From Larix kaempferi (taxonomy: Eukaryota; Streptophyta; Pinopsida; Pinales; Pinaceae): 64,000 bases of DNA. A program made the position numbers and the translations under genes. The stretch is taken from the NCBI GenBank assembly GCA_027924585.1, contig BSBM01000106.1, positions 41,422,001 to 41,486,000 on the forward strand, read 5' to 3'. The notes beneath the pieces are model-generated. The model ran no database searches. It worked only from the letters and a program-made list of their open reading frames with translations, and was not told where the DNA came from. This document shows, one piece after another, positions 56,830 to 64,000 of the stretch; positions within the stretch are counted from its first letter, which is position 1, and the number at the start of each line of letters is the position of its first letter.

Positions 56830-57660
56830 TTGGGGGGCAGACTCACACTGGCAAAAGCTGTTCTACAGAACTTAGGCGTGTACTGGTTTACACTTTGCAA
56901 AGTCCCAAGATCCATTCTTTGCCTCATACGCCGAAAGCTGTTTAATTTCTTATGGTCCGGTAGTGGATGTCAGGAGAAATACCATCTTATAAATTGGTCT
57001 AGGTTGGCTCGTCCTTGGAAATTGGGTGGATGGAATATAAAGGACCTGGACCTATTTGTTATGGCTTTGCATGCGAAGAGTCTGTGGCGTGCTCTCTTTG
57101 ACACTTCTGTTTGGGGCCGTATTATTAGAGCTAAGTATCTGAAGAATACCTCTGTCGCGAATTGGCTTAGACTGGACTGGCCTGTCACTGTGGGTGTGTC
57201 TAATATTTCGAATGGGTTGACTGGATCGTTTAAAGTTATTTCACAATGGATTGCTTGGATCCCTGGCAATGGACATGACATCAAGTTGGGACTTGACCCG
57301 ATCTTGGGGGGCCCTTCTGAGCATACACTATCGTTGGAATTAAGGACTCACCTCGGATCTAATGGATATTACACTCTGGCACATGCGTTGGGTCGGTTCA
57401 AGGGGGGCCGGCCCCTTTGGATAACGACTACACAGCTGGGTTTATCTGGTTCATTGGGATTGGAATGGGAGGCATATACCAGGTCTTTTTATCTTTCAAA
57501 CATTCATTTATCTGATGGGGCTGACAGATTGACTTGGTCGTGGGATGTGGCTTGTGGAAAGGTTACTGCAAAATTGGCTTATGATGCATTGCTTGCCGAT
57601 TCCAGTGTTGTTATCCGCTGGTGGGAAAAATATATTTGGAAGTTGGTCATCCTCTCATAA
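56830..57660 (+). pseudogene. LINE C ORF2: post-RT region
   Basis: Same frame as RT. GGRLTLAKAVLQNLGVYWFT, then LFNFLWSG and WSRLARPWKLGGWNIKDL are the conserved post-RT block. The region ends near WWEKYIWK, where one extra T at about 57640 shifts the frame to that of the following ORF. Confidence 0.88.
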
Positions 57661-58583
57661 TTAAGTGTTTTATCTGGCTTGCGTTATCTAACAGAATCCT
57701 CACTTGGGATAACTTATGTCGTCGTGGATTCAATGGACCAGGTTGGTGTCCTCTCTGCTGCAGGTTGGAGGAGACGGTGGATCACCTGTTATCGACTTGT
57801 CCTTTCATTAGGGATCTTTGGGAGCAGATAGCTTATAGAACTGGCGTACAGTTCAGATGGGGTGAACATACATTATGTGATTGTTTGGAGGCTTGGACGC
57901 GCCTTCACACTGATTGTGTTGAACTTCCTTTCTTTATGATCTGGGAGGTTTGGAAAGCTCGCAATACTTGCATTTTTGAAAACCTGAAACCCCACAGTGC
58001 AACTTTATGCTATAAGATCATTGCTGCACATAAGGAATACATAACAATTTTTGGAGCGGGTGTTGGCTCGAAGACTCGGATATTGAAAAATCATTTAGCT
58101 CCCCCTATCTTGGTATTTCCTTGTGGCTTTTTCGATGGGGCCGCAGTTCGCCTTAATGGTTTAGGGGGTGCAGCTGCAACTATTCACATTTCCAACACTA
58201 TCATTGTTCATTATTGGCTTAATCTGGGAAATGGTTCAAATACTCGAAGTGAGATATGCGCCCTTTGGCTCTTACTATTTTGTGCCCGACAAAGGAAGAT
58301 TTCTTCCCTTGTCATTTATGGCGACTCACAGGCTATTATCTCTTGGGCTAATGGTTCTTCTTCCCTGAATGTTCTCCTGCTCAAACATTGGTTGGAAGCG
58401 GCTCGAAAGCTCATTCTTGAATTTGAGCACATTCACTTTGAACATATCTTTAGAGAGGTGAATCTGGAGGCGGATATGCTCTCTAAGCGGGCTCTCAACT
58501 CCCTGACTGGAGTCATCATGTGGCAGGAATGGCAGGATGATTTGATATTTTCACATGGTTCCCATTTGTTACATTGGACATGA
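57621..58583 (+). pseudogene. LINE C ORF2: zinc-binding and RNase H domains
   Basis: A 320-residue open frame. WCPLCCRLEETVDHLLSTCP is the zf-RVT motif (Cys-X2-Cys ... His ... Cys). RNase H follows with FFDGAAVRLNG (Asp), NTRSEICALWLLL (Glu), VIYGDSQAIISWANG (Asp) and REVNLEADMLSKRA (Asp), so all four acidic residues are present. It joins the preceding frame through a one-base indel. Confidence 0.92.
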
Positions 58584-59128
58584 GGCTTGTTGACATTTTT
58601 GTTCGTTCTTTTTTTTTTTCCATATGGGATTTACGCGGCATGTTACTTATATGACTTTTAGTTTCTATGTGCAGATTCCTAATTCTGCTGCGTCCAATTA
58701 CTTGTTGGACATAGCTCTATACTCTTATATTTTTGCGGCCATATATCATCTTCTTGCAGATGCTGTTGTACTGATCGGGTGTAATCTCCATATTACACTC
58801 CACTTTGGTGCCACTTTTCTGCTGGGGATGACTTTGATATTTGGCATATGTGGTTATTTATAATTTGAACTTATTATGAGACGCATGTATTTTTGATGGT
58901 GTGGCATTTGTATTTTTGTTATATTACTGGACACTTAGTTGCTTGCCTTATGGGCGATGGTAGAGTTTGGTGACAGTTTTAGACCGCCTTCTTGATTCAT
59001 TTTGATGATGTAACCGGATTGTTTCGGGGATTACTTCTGGCAGATTTGTATAATTTGGTCATGGACTGACAATTGGACATATTTTACTATTTCGTATATT
59101 AATAGTAAGTTATATTTTTCTGTGAAAA
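58584..59128 (+). other. 3' untranslated region and tail of LINE C
   Basis: Non-coding apart from a 79-codon hydrophobic frame (58624-58863). A similar hydrophobic T-rich stretch follows the RNase H in LINE B at 36094-36440, so it is a property of this LINE family's 3' end. Confidence 0.6.
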
Positions 59129-59139
59129 AATCTGGCGTG
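59129..59139 (+). repeat. LINE target-site duplication, right copy
   Basis: AATCTGGCGTG, identical to 55223-55233 and directly after the A-rich tail. Confidence 0.85.
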
Positions 59140-60529
59140 TTACTGTAACTTGTTTTTCAGAAAAGAAAGAAAAAGAACTATAAACGGTTGTTCGAAAATA
59201 AAATTAATTTTGGACTGACTCCCACATATGCGCTCTATCTAGCAGTCGTGAGGAATATATGTGCGTGCATACTCTAAAACTATCGAAAGTAGTCGTTCGC
59301 ATATTAACTGAGGATATAACCTTGAAGCGATCTAAATATTTATGTGAGACAAAGTTAACAATCGATTGAACATAGTTCTATTTTTTCTTTACATGTCATC
59401 TCTAGCACTTAATGATTACTTAACATGGGTACCTATACATGTGTACGTTTTTATTACAAGTGAAAAGTATCATATAGTTCATGTGAGAAGGAATTTTAAT
59501 TTAAAGTCGACTTGAAGGGTTGATTACATGAAATGTAAAACGATAGAAGTAAGCTAGGGATCATAATAGAAGCTTTATAAGGTTTTAATAGTATTAATTT
59601 GATAAATGAAAAGTTGAATTTTATAGTGAAAGAGGCTTAGGGTATAAAATAAGTTATAATTATAATTGAAATATATATATGTGTATATATATATATTGAA
59701 TTTATTATGTACGACATGATATTAGGATATACTTATTTGGGAATAAGTGATGGAATATAACATAGAGTGAATAACTAATGGTTATATTTTGATATAATTG
59801 AATATAATGATAAAAGTTGACGTGGGTGTTACATAACATATGTTTGATCTTTTCATAAAAGGAATGAATATTATGGCAAGGAAAATGATTGTCAAAACTT
59901 TCAAATTGACTTATGTATTTAATAGAATTATCAGAGTTGTATATTGGTTTCATATTCATGATAGCAAAAAACAAAAAACAAAAACCTAAATGCGTGTAAG
60001 TATATGGTCTTGATACTTTCATAAAGATTCAATATGAAGAGAAAGACACGATGTTGGTTATTCTTAGCATTAGAGGAAGTTAATTTTAAAGTTTTAAAAA
60101 AAAATCAAATGTATGGTAATTGGGATGTTACAATCCCTTATTGGAGATATTTTGGAGATTGATGCAAATGTATGAATTCACTGCGATAGAGGAGGAAATA
60201 GATTTTCCCAAGTGAATCAATTTCCCAATGAGTCTCAAGAAATTGATTAGCTATGAATAAATCGACTTGGTCAACAATGAAGTTAGCAATGTTATTAAAC
60301 TTATTTGGAAGAGGGTCACTTTCTCAAGGTGAATGTTACAAAAATATGAATTAACACTAGTAAGAGTGCTTATGGGAGTGTGCACGAAGTTGAGGGACCT
60401 TTTAGATGCAATGGGTAAATGCGAAATGTGCGAGAATTGTGTAAATGAACAATGCTCGCGTGTTATGTAAAACTAGGTATGGCGGGCCCCGAACCTGCCA
60501 TGTCATTTAACATGTAGGATAGGATCACA
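59140..60529. other. Intergenic DNA, no gene seen
   Basis: AT-rich with an ATATATATAT/GTGTATATAT run near 59670-59697. No coding frame is recognised. The GC-richer GGCGGGCCCCGAACCTGCC at about 60481 precedes the palindrome array. Confidence 0.55.
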
Positions 60530-61025
60530 AAACGATCGAGCGTTATTGTGATCACCATAACGCGCGAGCGTTATTGTGATCACCATAACGCTCAAACATT
60601 ATGGTTAATATAACAAAACAAATAAATAGTGCCGCAGTATTAACCATGGCACTGTTTTTTTTTTTGTTATATTAACCATAGATCACCATAACGCTCGAGC
60701 GTTATGGTTAATATAACAAAAAAAAAACAATGTCGCGGTTTTTTTTTTGTTATATTAAGACTGGCACTGTTTATTTTTTTGTTATATTAACCATAACGCT
60801 CGAGCGTTATTGTGATCACCATAATGCTCGAGCGTTATGGTTAATATAACAAAAAAAATAAACATTGCCATGGTTAATATAACAAAAAAAATACCGCAGC
60901 ATTGTTTATTTTTTTTGTTATATTAACCATAACGCTTGAGCGTTATGGTGATCATAGTAACGCTCGAGCGTTATGGTGATCACAATAACGCTCGAGCGTT
61001 ATGGTTAATATAACAAAAAAAAAGC
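60530..61025. repeat. Array of nested palindromes centred on CTCGAG and GTGATCAC
   Basis: CATAACGCTCGAGCGTTATG, a perfect palindrome, and close variants recur; GAGCGTTAT occurs at least eight times. The palindromes are flanked by GTTATATTAACC on the left and GGTTAATATAAC on the right, themselves complementary, and linked through GTGATCAC, also self-complementary. 60781-60850 is a near-perfect 70-base palindrome centred on GTGATCAC, extending with T-rich/A-rich arms to about 120 bases. A(n) and T(n) runs lie at the unit borders. Confidence 0.92.
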
Positions 61026-61247
61026 GTCGCGAGCTGCGACACTGTTTTATCCATTGTGCTACCCAAACGCGAACGCTCGAGCGATATCGCCTCCCCAAAA
61101 CGCATTAGAGAACCTCAACCAAGGAGATTTGGAGGCTTAACAATCCCAAATTCATCTTTCAAGAACGATTGGAAAGGTAAGCATCTAAATCGTTGCATCA
61201 TCTCATCATAAAGTTTATAAATTGTTATGTTGCCCTAATCTAAAAAG

Positions 61248-61472
61248 ATTTGTAAATGAAATGCCAAAACTTAAAATTTTAAAATTTTAATGAATTTTAC
61301 ATACACCCCATTAGACACAATGGCTCACTGATCACATTAATCATCATTGTCACCCAAAACTATTTGTAAATCAAATGCCAAAACTTAAAATTTTAAAATT
61401 TTAATGAATTTTACATCCACCCTATTAGACACAATAGCTCACTGATCACATCAATCATCATTGTCACCCAAC
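61248..61472. repeat. 114-bp tandem duplication in the first intron
   Basis: ATTTGTAAAT(G/C)AAATGCCAAA begins at 61248 and 61362; the copies differ at few places and end in CATCATTGTCACCCAA. Confidence 0.9.
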
Positions 61473-63112
61473 ATATATGTCTATAACATCATTTTGATTA
61501 TCGTTAATTTTCATAACCCAAGAAAGCATTATGTCCCTGTTTCATGCTTCCCTAGATCAACATTTTGTTCATCGTATGTAGCCCAATAATCATGAATTCA
61601 TTTTGCCCATACATATCATCAGCATCTTATTTTGTACACCAGCGGTACATCAACATATTTTACATCTTCATTATGTCATCATTATTCATGTCATATCAAT
61701 TTGTTGCCATATCTCCATTCATACACTTTACACTGTCCATATGCAAATCACAACATTATGCCCATATCATTAGTCATCTCTTCATCATTCTACCAACATG
61801 TCTTCATTTTGTCCATCAATAGGCTGCCTCAGTTTAACTAATAAAAATACATATCTTTGCCACATCATCATGTTCTTTATGCCCGCATGGTCTCCACCCT
61901 TATGCCCTCAATGACCCATACTGTATAACTGCAATGGTCATATGAAATGATATTTATGTTTGTAATGTATGCCTGAGATGATATTTATGTTTGTAATGTA
62001 TTCGTTCTTGCACAAAGTTTGTACATTTTTCATTTTTGAGAGATGTCATTATAGCACATGTATACGTTTCTAATGATTTTTATTTTTATTTTTTGTTTGC
62101 AGTGACGACCATGGATTCCCACACTGACATCCAAAGAGAGATTCAGAGGCTCAAAGAAATTCGAGCCTCAATTACTATTGTTGATGAGAGGCATGTTATG
62201 CTTGCATCCAATTTGGATGCAATGATAGAGACCTTTAGTAGGTGTAATGGTGCTTTGCAAGATATTGCCACTTTCAGAGAAAGAAAGAGGCGACAATATG
62301 CGGATGGACTTAGCTATAGAGAAGTCAAGAAGTTGAAAATCTCAAAAGAACAAATATTATCCCTGTTTAGAGATCCACGGAATGGTGAAGTCCCTAATGC
62401 AAACAAAAGGCACATTTCTATCGAGTGGTGTACATATCAACCATTCATGGATAACTGGATAGACTGATGGTACATGGTGTTTGATGCACCACCACACAAC
62501 AACAGGGAAATGCCTTTGTATGTTTTGAGAAAGATGTACGCAGAGTTTGTGTTGGGGAAGCATGTTAACTATTTTGATATCTTGGAGTACCAGGGTGTTG
62601 GGATGGGGATGCCTCAACAATGTCCCAATGCGAGGCACATCGATCCCAGTCGCCCAGTAGATCCACCTTGTCGGAAGCTACCCAAGCCAGATGTGCCGCC
62701 TGCACATTAGTTAGTGCCAGAGGCACAAGAGTCATTCCTACTATTGGCATAGGCAGTTGTTCGCCATAGCATGTATCTTCATGGTATGGACCAAGTAGGG
62801 CCATCAGAGCCACCATCCATGGGTGGAGTAGAACCGCCACCTGTCGGTGGGGTAGAGCCACCACCTTCTAGTGGCTGGGGAGCATCTAGTAGTGGCACTG
62901 CACCTACACAGCATGAGCACAACCATTAGCCCCACCCATCCACAGTATGCGCCATCCTTGCTTTGGTCCTGTCCAAATAGATGATACCTTTATTGGGTAT
63001 TTCACACAGGTAAGTAAGTGGTTAACAATTTAGTGTCATTTTTAAATTATTTTTCCTTACTATACACATATATATAGATTTCCAATATTTTTAATGGTTT
63101 TAAAACTTGTAG

Positions 63113-63481
63113 TTACTGCAAGAAGGGCACGGGGATGAATACCTTTGCACTGATCATGTAGAGCATAGTCCAGAGGCCCATGCACCAACACCGCATGATG
63201 ATGATGATGATGATGCCATACTTTTAGTGAAAACAACTCACAATGAGGTAACTATTTCAACATGACATTATTTTAGTACATGAGTAGATCTAGTTAATAA
63301 TTTAGTGTCATTTGTAAATTATTTTTCCTTACTATACACATATATAGATTGCTAATATTTTTAATGATTTCAAAACTTGTAGTTTCCACAAGAAGGGCAT
63401 GAGGGCTATGAGGCTCATGCAGTAGAACTTTCTGAGTTACAAGATGTTGTCATACCTTCAGCGACAACATCTCATGCTGAG
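63113..63481 (+). repeat. Tandemly duplicated exon-intron unit
   Basis: Exons 3 and 4 both begin with a codon pair followed by CAAGAAGGGCA and end in GAG before GTAACTATTTCAACATGACA. The introns before them share TTTTCCTTACTATACACATA and TCAAAACTTGTAG-like acceptors. Exon 3 encodes QEGHGDEYLCTDH with a run of six Asp; exon 4 encodes QEGHEGYEAHAVEL. Confidence 0.85.
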
Positions 63482-64000
63482 GTAACTATTTCAACATGAC
63501 ATTACTTCAACACATGTTATTTTTTTATCACAAGTTACTTAATCAATGCTACACAATCTAATATTTACAATTTTATAAATTGCAAGTTGTAGATTCCCAT
63601 CAGATGGAAGTGATTTCATCTAGTGAGCTCCCCCTGGTGGGAATATAATCGATAGCATGCCCGCGAAGACAAAATGGGCGACAGACCGTTTCTTAGAATT
63701 GATTGACATATACAGTACATCGGTATGTATTTCATCATTTTCAGTTTGTTAATACATGTTATTCCATTGACCAATGCATTTCTAACTACGTCATTATTGG
63801 TGATTGTAGCCACTAGCAGATATACGTTTGAGACTGTTAGCAGTTCGATCTCCCCATAGTACCAACGTGTAAAAGGGACAAGTGTACAAGAGAGGCTCCA
63901 CTCCTGGAAATAATGTGGATTTCTTCTATAGCAGACACACGAGAGATCCATCTACCCCTGACCTAACAAAGGTCATTGATGCTGCAGTTAGTGCCGCATC

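Larger units (their letters stand above)
55234..59128 (+). mobile_element. 5'-truncated plant L1-type LINE (LINE C)
   Basis: It starts inside ORF2, after the endonuclease domain, and runs to an A-rich tail (TTTTTCTGTGAAAAAA). The exact 11-bp duplication AATCTGGCGTG at both ends defines the insertion. ORF1 and the endonuclease are absent, as in usual incomplete reverse transcription. Only a few stops and one frameshift interrupt the remaining ORF2, so it is fairly young compared with LINEs A and B. Confidence 0.9.
61026..64000 (+). pseudogene. Multi-exon gene-like unit with in-frame stops, runs off the window
   Basis: Consistent splice signals define exon 1 (to 61176, non-coding), intron 61177-62102, exon 2 62103-63009, exon 3 63113-63247, exon 4 63383-63481, exon 5 from 63593 to 63722 and exon 6 from 63810. 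Coding introns all fit phase 0. ATG 62111 starts MDSHTDIQREIQRLKEIRAS, probably a coiled coil, followed by ISIEWCTYQPFMDNWID and PLYVLRKMYAEFVLGKHVN. The exon 2 end is Pro-rich (GGVEPPPVGGVEPPP). Stops at 62465, about 62708 and about 62749, more near 62930, and in exons 5 and 6, plus a frameshift near 62930, break it. I do not recognise the family; DNA-transposon origin is possible. Confidence 0.5.

Noticed and set aside
58624-58863. 79-codon hydrophobic frame
   Set aside because: 3' untranslated region of LINE C, no start context, composition driven by T-rich DNA.
62036-62110. Start of the right-hand gene at 62036
   Set aside because: This part lies in the first intron and a CAG acceptor ends at 62102; ATG 62111 is the first in-frame start after it.
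63616-63951. 111-codon minus-strand frame
   Set aside because: Opposite to plus-strand exons with good splice sites; no domain and no supporting signals.

Overview
The window looks like nuclear DNA of a vascular plant with a large, repeat-rich genome. The evidence is GT-AG introns, plant-type Ty3/gypsy and Ty1/copia LTR elements, plant L1-type LINEs with a C-terminal RNase H, an AP2/ERF transcription factor, and long AT-rich spacers with trinucleotide runs. A gymnosperm would fit, but the sequence does not prove it. Very little is host gene: one intact ERF gene, one exon matching the proteasome chaperone PSMD9, and remnants.

Layout. 1-2265: degenerate 10/20-bp minisatellite. 2266-4370: AT-rich low-complexity DNA. 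4397-4530: 43-bp inverted repeat plus a third copy. 4540 to about 11500: decayed Athila-like Ty3/gypsy element with a long non-coding 3' part. 12329-16842: broken spliced ORF of the kind carried as an extra ORF by plant LTR elements, interrupted by unrelated DNA. 17100-19600: LTR-like and T-rich DNA without genes. 19603-32857: tandem copia structure on the minus strand (internal fragment, shared LTR, second internal region, LTR stub), split by a complete 6.8-kb chromovirus-type gypsy element at 20193-26973 (1.0-kb LTRs, CCTTC target duplication). 32969-34097 and 35225-36440: two LINE 3' ends, the first inverted in a twin-priming pattern.

36927-37067 (minus) is a PSMD9-like first exon with a duplicated splice donor. 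38460-41049 is the most remarkable unit: a 2.6-kb non-autonomous LTR element of TR-GAG type, with two LTRs that read as identical, a perfect 5-bp target duplication, one intact Gag ORF, and between Gag and the 5' LTR a captured piece of a papain-like cysteine protease next to a coding minisatellite. 46143-48030 (minus) is a broken DUF7869-domain gene. 49327-49938 (minus) is the intact ERF/DREB gene, whose TATA region is tandemly duplicated; a deletion derivative of an ERF paralogue lies at 53460-53720. 55234-59128 is a 5'-truncated LINE with an 11-bp target duplication. 60530-61025 is an array of nested perfect palindromes centred on CTCGAG and GTGATCAC, directly upstream of a multi-exon, phase-0, stop-interrupted gene-like unit that runs off the right end.

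Together this is a nest of transposons of different ages. Most are dead through apparent C-to-T stops and small indels; one (TR-GAG) looks very young. The host genes (ERF, PSMD9 exon) sit in the spaces between. Most positions were read by eye; identities given as approximate were not computed.
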